Numbered from the stretch's first letter, positions 32,495-43,880 are shown. The stretch: DNA of 64,000 nt from Gigantopelta aegis (GCF_016097555.1 NC_054703.1:12619554-12683553); one strand, 5' to 3'. Notes: a model not told the origin generated them from the letters alone. Numbers and translations: made by a program.

Positions 32495-33088
32495 TCAAAG
32501 ACGAGGTGAATTTGAATGATAGACAATGCCATTGTTTGAATCAGAATGTTTCTTGCAAGTCCTCTGTAAGTTGACGGTAGACAGTGAGGTAATGTATGAA
32601 GGAGAAATTGGCCGTCTAAAATGCATACACGTGTGAATTCGTGGTGGCCTTTTCCGTCTTTCACCTCTGATTCCAATAAATGGAAGGGAGTGCTTTTTTT
32701 CGGTTTTTGCCATTTTTCCATCTCTGCTGCACATTGACAATGGTACAGGTGTGAGTGAATATTCAAATATGAATGGCAAGTCCAGATTCTGTTTGGTTGC
32801 TAGTAACACCAGGTGAACCATAATATATTTTGTACTCTTAAGTTCAGCTATTCTGTGGTCTTTAGCTCTTTGATTCTTCACACAATCATTTGTAAAGGAC
32901 TTTATTTTCTCTTCAAATCTGTCGAGATCACTAATGTAGGACTGTAGGAATTCTCGGTGGTGTGACTGTCCATTTTCTGGAACGCTGAGCAGACTTTCCC
33001 AAATCTTGTCACTGGCAGCTTTCCCTGTGCTTATGTTGAGCAGATAACAGGGAGTTTTTGATAACAGGACCTGAACAAAGGAGACCAC
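32495..33088 (-). other. Spacer frame, unidentified helical protein
   Basis: Between the arms an open frame on the minus strand includes SYISDLDRFEEKIKSFTNDC and a second part with SMCSRDGKMAKTEKKH. It is probably upstream coding sequence of the same gene as in the arms, since it lies on the same strand as the left-arm copy and directly before it. I do not recognise a domain. Frame changes within it suggest that it is also decayed. Confidence 0.35.
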
Positions 33089-33179
33089 AGGTCAATAGTG
33101 ATGCCTTGAAATCGAGATCATTCAAAACCCAACTACCACAGTTCCTGGCAAAGTTGTAGATGGAGTTCTCAAGTGGGAA

Positions 33180-33722
33180 GTGGTCGATGACCTTAGACAT
33201 AACCACAAGGAGGCGGATACCAAGATATGCCTTCATGCAAAAGCAGTTGATGACTCTCACAAGACTGGGGTAAAAGGAGATACTGACATAGCAGTCATCA
33301 TGCTGTATGACTGCAGAAAGTTTGAGTCGCCACTGTGGATTGATGTTGGTACAGCTGCCAAAAATAACCACAGATATACCAATATAATCACAATTTACCA
33401 AATACTTGGCCCTCAGATATGTGCAGCACTACCAGGATTCCATGCATTCACCGGTAGTGACTACACCGGATCATTTGTTCGCAAGGGAAAGTTGAGACCA
33501 TCTGCTAATCTGGAAAAAAATACTGAGGTACAAAAAGCATTTGAAGATATGGCGATTGATGCAGAACTCAGTCATATCATACAAAATACCCTGCAAACAT
33601 TTACCGCTAGCATGTATGGAACAAAGGATACAAGCAAGACAACACTCAATGCCTTCAATACAAGATATTTGAAAAGGGTTATGGACCGAAGTCAACGACA
33701 AAAAATCTGTTGGAGAAGCTGA
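33180..33722 (+). CDS. Nuclease-like protein fragment, right-arm copy (PIN/FEN-like pattern)
   Basis: A 180-codon open frame reads MVDDLRHNHKEADTKICLHA, then GDTDIAVIMLYDCRKFE, WIDVGTAA, GPQICAALPGFHAFTGSDYT, GSFVRKGKLRPSANLEKNTE and CWRS at the end. The order EADT, DTD, LPGFHAFTG(C/S)D, GK is common in large invertebrate families of unknown-function proteins. The spaced acidic motifs followed by a helical HAFTG stretch resemble PIN/FEN-type (XPG-like) nucleases, and such nucleases are known from Academ-type transposons; this link is inference from pattern only. The usual Cys in FTGCD is Ser here. The start of the protein is missing. The opposite arm has a broken copy. Confidence 0.45.
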   Translation: MVDDLRHNHKEADTKICLHAKAVDDSHKTGVKGDTDIAVIMLYDCRKFESPLWIDVGTAAKNNHRYTNIITIYQILGPQICAALPGFHAFTGSDYTGSFVRKGKLRPSANLEKNTEVQKAFEDMAIDAELSHIIQNTLQTFTASMYGTKDTSKTTLNAFNTRYLKRVMDRSQRQKICWRS

Positions 33723-34878
33723 AGGCCATAATTGCAAGTGCCATTCCACCATGTGAAGCAGAGCTAACCATGCATATCAAACATGGATCCTTTGTTGCAC
33801 AAATGTGGGTGAATGCCGATCTCACTGATACAACTGCCAGGCAATGAAATGGAACCAGACTGGAACTTAAGTTCTGTTTTGATCAATAATTTTCTTTCTG
33901 TCTGGTGACTAATAAAAAAAATGAACCTGGAGTTGAATTTTGATCACATCAATAACTTAGTTTAGATTTAGGGACACACTTTTCGTTTTGACCTAGTCGT
34001 GGAGTTCGACTGCATTTAGTATAATCATATACTCACATTCTTTATTCATGCTGTGGTTTTGGAGAAATCCCATTTTTATTTCATGTGTTTTGGCACAGAA
34101 TCGAAAGTATAACGTGTGGCTTGCAGCTAGGACAGAATTCACCAAAATTTATTATTCAAATGAGTGGCCATTACATCACCCAGAACCAACACCTATGGAC
34201 CCTGTGAACTAGCTTGCATCTTAAGTTTGGTATACCAGGCTTTTCGCTGTTCAACTAATAGTACACTCATAATTTCACTAGTCACTGGTAAAAACAATGG
34301 AACAAGTACGTATAACTATTACAACAGTTCATACAAAAAGTATCACTGCTATAACACTCACACAGAGAATCAAAGCCAATGAGAAGATCAAGTAAATGTA
34401 ATCTTTCATTGTTCAAATGTGGAAATAGTCATATCATCATATTCGTATAATATTACAATCAAATAGAAATTTAGTTATATTAATCATACATTTTCATTTC
34501 ACACTCATTGCATTTAAAGTGGACTAACTACAGGAGTTGACATTAAGAATCATGGGGCTTGTTTATCATACCAACAGAGAACATATTAATGTTTTGATGT
34601 ACTCGTGAATGCTAATAAACCTAATATTGGGCAAATTGTTACCTTTGACCTTAAGTGAATTCAGTACAGGGGTTGATATTTAAAAATCATTGATCCTTAG
34701 TGGGGGTACCCTAAGGAATATTTTGGCATCAGTTTCGTTGATGTACTCAGTCATGCTAATTAATCTTCTAATTAGCGCTAATTAGTGGCAGTCTTAAGTG
34801 GATTAAGTACAGGAGTTGACACTTAAGAATGGTGGAGGATCTTAATTTGTACATCAACAGAGAAAATCTTAACCTTAG

Positions 34879-36440
34879 GCGTAGTAAAAAAAAAAAATTG
34901 GTTCCGGTTACCAGACCGTCCCTAAATTTTTGGTGCCGACCCTAAACTTTTTTTAACCTTTTCCCCACCCTTTTTTTTTCCACCTGTTTTATTTAATAAT
35001 CCATTAATATCAATCCTAATTTTCGTCAACTCTAAAAACAACAACTGCAGAGAGATGCCACGAGATCTGTCAGTCCAAGATCTCGTTACCAGAAGACCCG
35101 GAACACTTCGCGCAATTTTACTTCCGAAGAGTTCCAAATGAATAGCTTCCGAGAGCCATTCGGAACTCCTCGTACATTTCCACGAAATATAAGCGTAGCG
35201 GAATGTGACGAGGTGTTCCGATTTCTTGAATGTCGTTTCATTTGAAATTGATTTAAATACATGTGTAATATTATTTGATTTGAATGAGCACATTTTTGAC
35301 ATTCTACTCTGTAAATGGAAGACGCCATTGACACCACATGCTCTCGGACGTGTTCTCGTACTCATTCGGAACTACTCGGAACTTGTGAATCCAATCTTCA
35401 AAATGTTACGCTAGTTTACTGTTAAAAAGCAGAATGATACAAATTTCCAGTCTATTTTGGTAGGGGAATTCCCTAAAACGTAATCGAACTTCTAGAAATA
35501 CCGAGTTACGATTCAATGTTAAACATAAAGAGTAAACATGAAAATAGCCGATTATGCTGAAAAGATTACTTAAATTAAATATTTAGACATCAACTCTATC
35601 AATATTTTGCATTTGTTTGACAAATAACCCCTGTATTTATTATTAAATATGATGATATCCATGGCATTTGAAATGAACTGGTAGTACCCAAAACCTTAAG
35701 AAATGACAACTCTTTTCACATTTAATAGCGTCTGCAGTGCTGTAGTAACCATGTAGTAACCATGTTGTGGATCAGACCTTTAAAAGCAAAAATACAAACC
35801 TGTTTTACCTCTTTGTCAACAGTGCAAAGATACTGTGCAGTGTCCTTATGGACGACCAAAAGGGAAACTGTTTTCCTGAAAATAGTTGTTTTCTTTTGAT
35901 ATCTCTGCTATGAGGATAGTTAGTATGGAGATCTTTTTGTTAACTTATTTTGTTAATGGTCATTGACATCTTCGTTGTGTTCATGATGTACATTTTGTTA
36001 CTGCAATACTGGCAATGAAATAGGCCGGGAAGATCAGTGTTGTTGCTGTAGTTGTGAGGGGGTGTAACCATGTTGTGGATCAGACCTTTGATATTAAAAC
36101 TTTTTTCCAATGAACAAATTATAGTGTTATTTTAGTGTTATCGTAGTTTATAACCTTACCGTGTAGTATTAGACTTGGGTGGTGTTTACATTAATACCGA
36201 TTGTGGTTTGACTAGGTTACGACATGGTGGGTTTTTTATAGAAAATAATTAATGATTCTCATTAGAGTATGTATTGTCAGTTGCACTGTAACACAAAGAA
36301 AGAGCTTTTAATATATTAATCTGCATTACTATTCAGGAAATATTAGCTCAAAAATGGGGGGGGGGAATAGTTTTCCCTACCTACCTACCCTATTTGTTTT
36401 TGGCATGTAACAGGAACCAAACAATTTTTTTTACTTGGCC
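34879..36440. mobile_element. PIF/Harbinger-like insertion in the right arm, 1.56 kb
   Basis: The insert interrupts a subterminal repeat between TTAACC and TTAGTTTCG. TTA is repeated at 34876-34878 and 36441-36443. Ends are GGCGTAGTAAAAAA and, reversed from the right, GGCCAAGTAAAAAA, followed on both sides by ATTGGTTCC-like sequence. A 3-bp TTA duplication and GGC ends fit PIF/Harbinger. No transposase is recognised; a frame on the minus strand at 34922-35365 has no known domain. GTAACCATGTTGTGGATCAG occurs twice (35757 and 36066). Confidence 0.5.
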
Positions 36441-37340
36441 TTAGTTTCGTTGATGTACTCGATCGTGCTAATTAAACCTGAAATTAGATGGATTTTGACC
36501 TTTGACCCGTTCTTAAGTGGATTCAGTACAGGTTTTGACACTTAAGAATCACTGATCCTTAGTCAGGGTACCCTAAAGAATATTTTGGCATCAGTTTCGT
36601 TGATGTACTCAACCATGCTAATTAAACTAAAAATTAGTGCTAATTAGGGGCGTCCTTAAGTGGACTAAGTACAGGAGCTGACACTTAAGAATGGTGGATC
36701 TTAATTGGTACATCAACAGAGAACATTTTGGTGTAGGTTTGATTGGTGTACTCAACCATGCTAATTAAACTTCTAATTAGTGCTAATTAGGGACGTTCTT
36801 AAGTGGACTAAGTACAGGAGATGACACTTAAGAATGGTAGATCTTAATTAGTACATCAACAGAGAACATTTTAACGTTAGTTTCGTTGATGTACTCGATC
36901 GTGCTAATTAACCTGAAATTGGGTGGATTGTGACCTTTGACCCGTTCTTAAGTGGATTCAGTACAGGTTTTGACACTTAAGAATCACTGATCCTTAGTCA
37001 GGGTACTCTAAAGAATATTTTGGCATCAGTTTCGTTGATGTACTCAACCATGCTAATTAAACTTCTAATTAGTGCTAATTAAGTTCTTAAGTGGACTAAG
37101 TACAGGAGCTGACACTTAAGAATGGTGGATCTTAATTGTTTCATCAACAGAGAACATTTTGGTGTAGGTTTGATTGGTGTACTCAACCATGTTAATTAAA
37201 CTTGAAATTTGGGGTATTTTGAGGGGTGACCCCTCGGATTGGTACAGGAGATGACACTTAAGAATGGCTGTTTGGGGGTCCCACAGCCCACACCTACATA
37301 TTCCAGGCCTCAGACCTTTTGTACTCGCAATGCTAATTAA
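36441..37340 (+). repeat. Subterminal repeat array, about 145-bp units
   Basis: About six units share GTTGATGTACTC, CATGCTAATTAAAC, TTAAGTGGACTAAGTACAGG, TGACACTTAAGAATGGTGGA and GTACATCAACAGAGAAC. A second unit type adds TTTGACCCGTTCTTAAGTGG and TCAGGGTACCCTAAAGAATA. The same units in opposite orientation form the outer left arm (30640-31150). Confidence 0.85.
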
Positions 37341-37799
37341 ACCTCTCTGGTCTCCCTGTTTATCAGTTTTAGTAGTAAACGTTAACATTATCGGCAATAG
37401 GAATTGATTTGGTCTATTAGAACCTATAGCAAATATTCACTATATTATCAGTATTTTTGTTATCTTGTGCCATTTACCGTGATTTGACGGTAATAATTGA
37501 TTAATTAGGTTACATTTGGGCATGGGAGTTCATAATGACCTTAATGGCCTCGGTGGACCTAGTGGTTAGGCCATTAATTTACTGTAGGCATTGCTAAGAA
37601 TCCCAGAGGTGGAAAAAAACAGATCTGTGTCCATGAATTGGAGATTTTGCTCCCAATATCTTTTAGGTGTAAAAAGATTTGAAAGCTTATTTATCCAAGG
37701 TGATGGACATGTCATATGAAACTAATCTTATTTAGGATAATAAATCTAGGCAAGATGAAATAAGCTATTAGTAATAATTTATTTTTATTTTAAAAATAA
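37341..37799. other. No gene; SINE head relic at 37545-37612
   Basis: A+T-rich sequence. GGCCTCGGTGGACCTAGTGG at 37545 is a worn head A of the SINE (A box with GTGGTTAGGCC), followed by GAATCCCAGAGG. Nothing else is recognised. Confidence 0.45.
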
Positions 37800-38970
37800 G
37801 TTTGGCTGATATGAGGTTAATCTCTTAGAAATTCCGCCCTGTGTCTGCTAGCCGTTACAAAGACTTTGATGGGGTGTGGTATATATGGGTATGTAGTAAG
37901 GATACCCATCTTAGTATAGAACATACAGGCTTTTACGACGCTACTTGTTCTTATTACAGAGCGGCCGAGAAATATGTGGATTTTGTATAGAAATTGCGAT
38001 ATTAGAAATTTCACCCTTTTTCTGCTAGCCGTCATAAAGACTTTGACGGGGTGTCACATATATGGTTATGTAGTAGGTATATCCATCTTAGTATAGAACA
38101 TACAGGTTTTAAAACGCTACTTGATTCTTATTACAGAGCGGCCGAGAAATGTGTGTATTTTGTATAGAAATTGGGATGCCAGAAATGTCACCCTTTGTCT
38201 GCTAGCTGTCATAAAGACTTTGACGGGGTGCGGCCTATATCAGGTCTGTAGGAGTCGGGGGTGGCTAGGGGGGCTCAGCCAGTTTTTATTTCGGGACTTT
38301 AAAATGTCTTATAATGCTAATACGGAAACCTGACGATAGAACAACCATAAAAATGAGCCCCCCCCCCCCCCCCCCCCTCACACACACACTTTGAAACTAC
38401 GGGCCTGTATATTGGTATGTAGTAGGTATACCCTTATTAGTAAAGAACATACAGACTTTTAACAAGCTACTTGATTTTTATTACAGACCGATCAACAAAT
38501 ACGAGTAATTTGTACATAAATTTGGATATTAGAAACTTCACCCTGTGTCTGCTGGCCGCCATAAATACTTTGACGGGGTGTGGCCTATGTGGGTATGTAG
38601 TAAGCATACCCATCTTAGTACAGAACATACAGGCTTTTACAACGATACTTGATTCTTATTAAAGAGTGGCAGAGAAATATGTGTATTTTGTATAGAAATT
38701 GCGATATTAGAAACTTCACCCTGTGTCTGCTGGCCGTTGTAAAGAGTTTGACGGGGTGTGACCTATATGGGTATGTAGTAGTCATACCCATCTTAGTAAA
38801 GGTCATACAGACTTCGAAAACGCTACTTAATTTTTTTTTTTTACAGACCGGTCAACAAATAAGAGTATTTTGTACGGAAATTGCGATATTAGAAACTTCA
38901 CCCTGTGTCTGCTGGCCGTTGTGAAGAGTTTGACGGAGTTTGTCCTATATGGGTATGTAGTTGGGATAGG
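37800..38970 (+). repeat. About 178-bp tandem repeat, six copies, one split
   Basis: The word CTGCTRGCCGYYRTAAAGAC, followed by TTTGACGGGGTG, recurs at about 37845, 38025, 38199, 38549, 38727 and 38908, giving a 175-181-bp period. Each unit also has GGTATGTAGTA, CATCTTAGTA, GAACATACAGGCTTTT and TTGTATAGAAATTGCGATAT. The 350-bp interval is one normal unit plus the MITE at 38241-38407. Short frames inside are by-products of the repeat. Confidence 0.9.
38241..38407. mobile_element. MITE with CAGG/CCTG ends inside the tandem array
   Basis: The ends are CAGGTCTGTAGGAGTCGGGG and, reversed from the right, CAGGCCCGTAG, with a G tract and a long C tract inside, and a 5-base direct repeat TATAT at the edges. 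Comparison with the other array units shows the unit sequence continuing on both sides (GGCCTATAT before, TGGTATGTAGTAGG after). Confidence 0.65.
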
Positions 38971-39035
38971 GCTACTTGATTTCCTTTGTCTTTTTACTAA
39001 AGAAAGGACACAAGTATGGTACATCGGGGCCCTGA

Positions 39036-39222
39036 TTTTACCGTAATCCATTATATATATATAATTATATATATTGTAATTAGATTCAATATAATTTTTC
39101 ATGAACACATTCATTTTTCGCTAATATGTTTAACAGTTTCATTTAAAGAAGTTTATTGACCCCAGACAAAAGTATGGTAGTGTCAGGGTTCGGGGCCCTG
39201 ATTTCACTACCGTACATCCATG

Positions 39223-39285
<63 letters not shown>
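39036..39285 (+). repeat. Duplicated segment with (TA)n tracts
   Basis: Two copies of a segment with AAGTATGGTA, GGGGCCCTGATTT and GTGTAATTAGA..CAATATAAT lie at about 38990-39110 and 39165-39340, each with a TATATA tract (the second about 66 bases). The segment resembles the 3' region of the L1-type LINE that follows on the minus strand. Confidence 0.65.
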
Positions 39286-39286
<1 letters not shown>

Positions 39287-42150
39287 TAATTAGAATCAAT
39301 ATAATAATATTAATAAGCATGAACACATGAAAACATGGAGTTCACTAATATGTGGGGTTAACAGTGAAGATAGAGATAGAGGAAACATTTAAAGGAAATG
39401 GCAAAGGGAGAAAAGAGAAGGCAAGGAAGGAAGAAGGAAAGAAAGAGTGAATTAAATGACTTAATTTCAAAAGAGAAAACATATTTGTATTGAAATACCT
39501 CTAGAACATTGTATTGTCGTGTTTTGTTTCTAGGTTCCACAATGATGAATGTCCCTGTGGTACAGATGCCCAAACACCTGAACACATTCTTCAGTCCTGT
39601 CCATCATATACCACCCTGAGACAAGAAACCTGGCCGTATCCGGTGGACCTAAAAGAGAAACTTTGGGGACCGACGTCGTCCCTTCGACGGACAGCGGACT
39701 TCCTGGTGAGAACAGGACTGGAAGTCTGAGCATGGCCTTGGGAACGCAGAAGAAGAAGTTTCTAGGTATTCCTCATATTCTTGAAATTGACAATTTTTTA
39801 GAAGTATATATTTTTCAATTTTTATTTTATCTTTTAAAATATTTAAAAAAGCATATATGTTAGGTCCATGTTTCTGCATTTTAGATCTATATATATAGTA
39901 TTTAACATTAATAATGAGCCAATTAATAAATACCATCTTGCTTTTTTTCCTCTTTATGATTTCAAACAGTTGAGTATGTTCACCTTTGTCCTGAATCCAT
40001 CGTTCAATTTCCTTCCATAAAAGGAAGACTTTAGAGCAGTCATAGAACAAATGCTCCAATATTTATGGTTGTCAATGACAAAAATCACAGATATTTGATT
40101 CTATTTATTTTATTTTATATAAAAACGTGTTTGTCGTGAATATTCGATGTAGAATTCTATATCGAAACCACTGTAAAGTTGTATCTTTTAAACATATAAA
40201 TGGTAAATTATACACCTTTTCCCACTCCTGTAACGATAGTATGAAACCTAAATTGTAATATTTTCTTTGGGAAGTTGGCACTATTGTCGATTTGTTTAAA
40301 ATATTATACACTTCTTTGCATTCATTAGTAGTTTTAAAAAATAACTCCAATTTAAAAGGAAATATAGGATTTAAAGTTGATTGTTGATACTTGACAATGC
40401 GCAATGCATAAAGGTTTTAACTGCTTTGATTAAAGATGTATGTTCTTAGAAGTTCGATTGTATGTGAAATTGTTATCTAAATGTTTCATAGGTTAAAAAT
40501 CTACCCTGTTCATCCAGTAAATCTTGAATAAATATAACTCCATTTTTAATATAGTTTTCATAATATATTGGTTTGTGGTCAATAGTTATTTTACTGTTAT
40601 ACCAAATATTAATTCTAATTATTTCACTTTTACATTTGGGAATTAGTTTTTGTTGAATTAACCACCAGCTATGTAAAATATTTTCCCAGAAAGAGTTACT
40701 TATTATTTTAATTTGTATTTTGATAAAATAATCTCCACATGTAATACGTTTTTGTACAGATAATTTTGTAGTAACTTCAAAAAATATTTTCCACTGCGTT
40801 AGTTGAATATAGTCTGCTAATCCAGATGGATTTTAAAGCTATCATAAAATTCAAAATATTTAGCATTTTAAGGCCACCATTTGAGTAACTTTGAGTTAAA
40901 ACTTAGCGTTTTATTCTGTCTGGTTTATTTTGCCAGATAAACTAAAAAAATTCCCATTTTATCTATTTGTTTTATCATTTTGTCTGGTGGGTTAGGCAGT
41001 GAAATTAGTAAGTGTGTTAATTTGGGAATAATTAAGGATTTTAAAATAACTATTCCACCAAACACAGTCAGTTTTCTTGTAGTCCAAGTTTTATTAAATT
41101 TGTTATTTCGTTAATTTTATTTCAAAATTAATTGCAGTAATTTGTTTCAAGTCAAGTGAAAATTTTATTCCTAACAATTCAAAATGTTCTGCACCCCATT
41201 CTAATTTCCATCTTACTTGATAATAAACCTATTTTGAGAACTTTTTACTGCCTATCCAAATGACTTTCGATTTCGAATAGTTTATCTTCAAAGCAGAAGC
41301 ATTAAGGATTTTTAAGGTATTCTCAAGGGATTTGGGAGATCCATCTAGAATAAAGGTTGTGTCGTCTGCATGTTGAGATAAGAGGAATTCCTCTCCACTA
41401 ATTTCTAAACCATTTATATTTTTAGAATTTCTGATTAATATTGCGAGGATTTCTGCACATATAATTAACAATATACGGTGAGAGAGGGTCACCATGTTTA
41501 CATCCACGTTCTAAGTTGAAGCTTTCTGATAAAAATCCATTTTGAAGTACTCTTGAAGTTGAATTGTTATAGCAGGTTTTTATCCAGTTTTTAAATAGAT
41601 ATTTTAAAATTAAACAATTCCAACGCTTTTTCGATACATTTCCAAGAAAGAGTCAAATGCCTTTTCGAAATCTATGAATAATAACATACCAGGGATATTT
41701 TATGTTCGATTTGCTATGCATCCAGATGCAATTATGTATGTACAATCCAATAGAATAATTCGTGTCCAATTCTTAAGAAATTGTTTTGGTTTATTTGGCT
41801 TTCGGATACAAGTGATCACGCCTAATTTTTGAGTATTTGACATTTCGCTTGTACTGTAACTATAATTAATTGACCGTATAATAAAATAATCAATATCATT
41901 CCAGAAAAATTTGAAAAACTCTGCTGTGAACCCATCTGAACCAAGGCTTTTGTAATTTTTCATATTTTCAAGAAAAGCCAATGCTTCAGAATAACTAATT
42001 TCACCTTTTGGTTCTTCTGCTTCATCATTACTGAGTTTGTTAAAATTGATATGTGTTATAGTTTCAATACGGTCATCGTCAATTTGCTTATTACTTTCGG
42101 AGTAGAGAGTTTGGTAAAATCGTTTTGTTTCTTCCAAGATCATTTGCGGT
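39150..42150 (-). mobile_element. L1/Tx1-type LINE, 5'-truncated and broken
   Basis: Read on the minus strand from 42143: MILEETKRFYQTLYSESNKQ, YKSLGSDGFTAEFFKFFW (reverse-transcriptase start), FLKNWTRIILLDCTYIIASG, then HADDTTFILDGSPKSL near 41370 (catalytic Asp pair in ADDT), KINYSKSKVIWIGSKKFS near 41240, DTTLQWFRYRILHRIFTTNT near 40160 and the knuckle relic MEHLFYDCSKVFLLWKEI near 40040. The end EYEEYLE is cut by a LINE stub at 39536. Several stops and frameshifts separate these parts. Same group as the 47931-50452 element. Regions 40420-41220 and 41510-41700 belong to it but are too decayed to read. Confidence 0.8.
39536..39758 (+). mobile_element. LINE stub with 9-bp target duplication
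   Basis: The insert reads FHNDECPCGTDAQTPEHILQ, SCPSYTTLRQETWPYPVDLK, then LWGPTSSLRRTADFLVRTGL and ends CGCAGAAGAAGAAG. This is the extreme 3' end of a LINE with the CPCG..HILQSC knuckle and a GAA-rich tail. TTTCTAGGT flanks it at 39527-39535 and 39759-39767. Only the last 223 bases were copied, a strong 5' truncation. Confidence 0.85.
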
Positions 42151-42342
42151 TATATGGCGTCGGAACTATATATAAAGAAGAAAAGGAGCAGATAATTCCT
42201 TCCAACCGCTCCAGTCCCCTCTACACCCTCAACAGTGCATTCATACACACTAAAATATTTCGCTATGATTTGCTTCAGGATATCATTTGGAACACAGGTT
42301 AGGAACGAAAATACTGTGTTTATCTTTTACGCGAAATATACA
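42151..42342. other. No recognised feature
   Basis: About 190 bases between the LINE and the SINE without motif. Confidence 0.4.
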
Positions 42343-42640
42343 GGGACGGGACATAGCCCAGTGGTAAAACTCTTGCTTGATGCGCGGTAGGTCTGGGATC
42401 GATCCCATTCGATGGGCCCAGCCAGTGCGTCACGACTGGTTTATCAAAGGTCGTGGTATGTGCTATCCTGCCTGTGAGATGGTGCATATAAAAGATCCCT
42501 TGTTACTAGTAGAAAAAAGTAGTGGGTTTCCTCTCTAAGACTACTAGTATATGTCTGATTTACCAAATGTTTGACATTCAATAGCCGATTATTAATATAT
42601 CACTGTTCTCGAATGGTATCGTCAAACAAAACAAACTTCA
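42343..42640 (+). mobile_element. SINE, head B, tail T1
   Basis: Head GGGACGGGACATAGCCCAGT with A box TAGCCCAGTGGTAAAAC and relic B box GGGATCGATCCC. Body GTGCTATCCTGCCTGTGAGA and AAAAGATCCCTTGTTACTAG. Tail GACATTCAATAGCCGATTAT and GTCAAACAAAACAAACTTCA. It abuts the TTAA of the next MITE. Confidence 0.9.
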
Positions 42641-42647
42641 ACTTTAA

Positions 42648-42945
42648 AGGGACATTCCTGAGTTTGCTGCAATGTTTCAGATGTTATCGACTAACAGAGA
42701 CTTTTTAACGACTGTAATTACATATCAAATATATTTTTCTGCATAGATTTTTTCGTACGTATGAAATTATTTGAAGACAAAATCCAGTTTCGGCTTCTTA
42801 CAAATATTAAGACAACCAGAAACACATTGAATATACAGACACTGATATTCTAAACCACCAACTATATTTAATATGTAAGATTAATCATAGAAATATTTTA
42901 TTAGTCGGAAACATCTTACAATGCAGCAAACTCGGGAATGTCCCT
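42648..42945. mobile_element. TTAA MITE family 1, copy 1 (298 bp)
   Basis: TTAA at 42644-42647 and 42946-42949. Ends AGGGACATTCCTGAGTTTGC and AGGGACATTCCCGAGTTTGC are inverted copies with one mismatch in the first 20 bases, continuing to TGCA. Shares its interior (GATGTTATCGACTA, GAAATTATTTGAAGACAAAA, CAGAAACACATTGAATATAC) with the copy at 51910-52286. No coding capacity. Confidence 0.92.
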
Positions 42946-43019
42946 TTAAACAAAATAATGCGCAAGTGAAACAGATTATTGTGTATATAACAAGGATACC
43001 CACAAACTGGAAATCGGGA

Positions 43020-43880
43020 AACATCAATGTCGTAATATCCAGCGATAGGTGAGGTTACTTTACCTACAAGTAATATACAGCAATGGGTGAGGTTACTTTA
43101 CCTACAAGTAATATGCAGCAATGGGTGAGGTTATTTTACCTACAAGTAATATCCAGCAATGGGTGAGGTTATTTTACCTACAAGTAATATCAAGCAATGG
43201 GTGAGGTTATTTTACCTACAAGTAATATGCAGCAATGGGTGAGGTTACTTTACCTACAAGTAATATCCAGCAATGGGTGAGGTTATTTTACCTACAAGTA
43301 ATATACAGCAATGGGTGAGGTTACTTTACCTACAAGTAATATACTGCAATGGATGAGGTTATTTTACCTACAAGTACTATCCAACAATGGGTGAGGTTAT
43401 TTTACCTACAAGTAATATCCAGCAATGGGTGAGGTTATTTTACCTACAAGTAATATACAGCAATGGGTGAGGTTATTTTACCTACACGTAATATCCAGCA
43501 ATGGGTGAGGTTATTTTACCTACACGTAATATACAGCACTGGGTGAGGTTACTTTACCTACACGTAATATCCAGCAATGGGTGAGGTTATTTTACCTACA
43601 CGTAATATACAGCACTGGGTGAGGTTATTTACCTGCAAATAATACACGTAATATCCAACACTGGGTGAGGTTAATTTACCTACACGTAATATACAGCACT
43701 GGGTGTGGTTATTTTACATACACGTAATATACAGCACTGGGTGAGGTTACTTTACCTACACGTAATATCCAGCAATCGGTGAGGTTAGGCCTACTTTACC
43801 TACAAATAATATCCAGCGATGGGTGAGGTTATTTTACCTACATGTAATATCAGTAATGGGTGAGGTTACTTTACCCCGAG
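43020..43880 (+). repeat. 38-bp tandem repeat, about 22 copies
   Basis: The unit is CAATGGGTGAGGTTATTTTA followed by CCTACAAGTAATATCCAG. Left copies have CTACAAG, right copies CTACACG, and ACT/ATT variants alternate. Irregular units occur near 43630 and 43790. Confidence 0.95.

Larger units (their letters stand above)
30640..37340. mobile_element. Very large inverted duplication with nuclease-like coding sequence in both arms
   Basis: The left arm (about 30640-32455) and right arm (about 33035-36640) are reverse complements; the right arm is lengthened by a 1.56-kb insertion at 34879-36440. The spacer is about 580 bp. Matched blocks include GTGAACTAGCTTG/CAAGCTAGTTCAC (34205 and 31471), CATTCACCGGTAGTGACTAC (33445, complement at 32041) and the outer repeats with TGATGTACTC. 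Divergence is a few percent to about 10% with many small indels, and differs between blocks. The outer ends are arrays of about 145-bp subterminal repeats, which continue on the right to 37340. It may be a transposon with giant inverted ends or a head-to-head duplication of an element. Confidence 0.75.
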
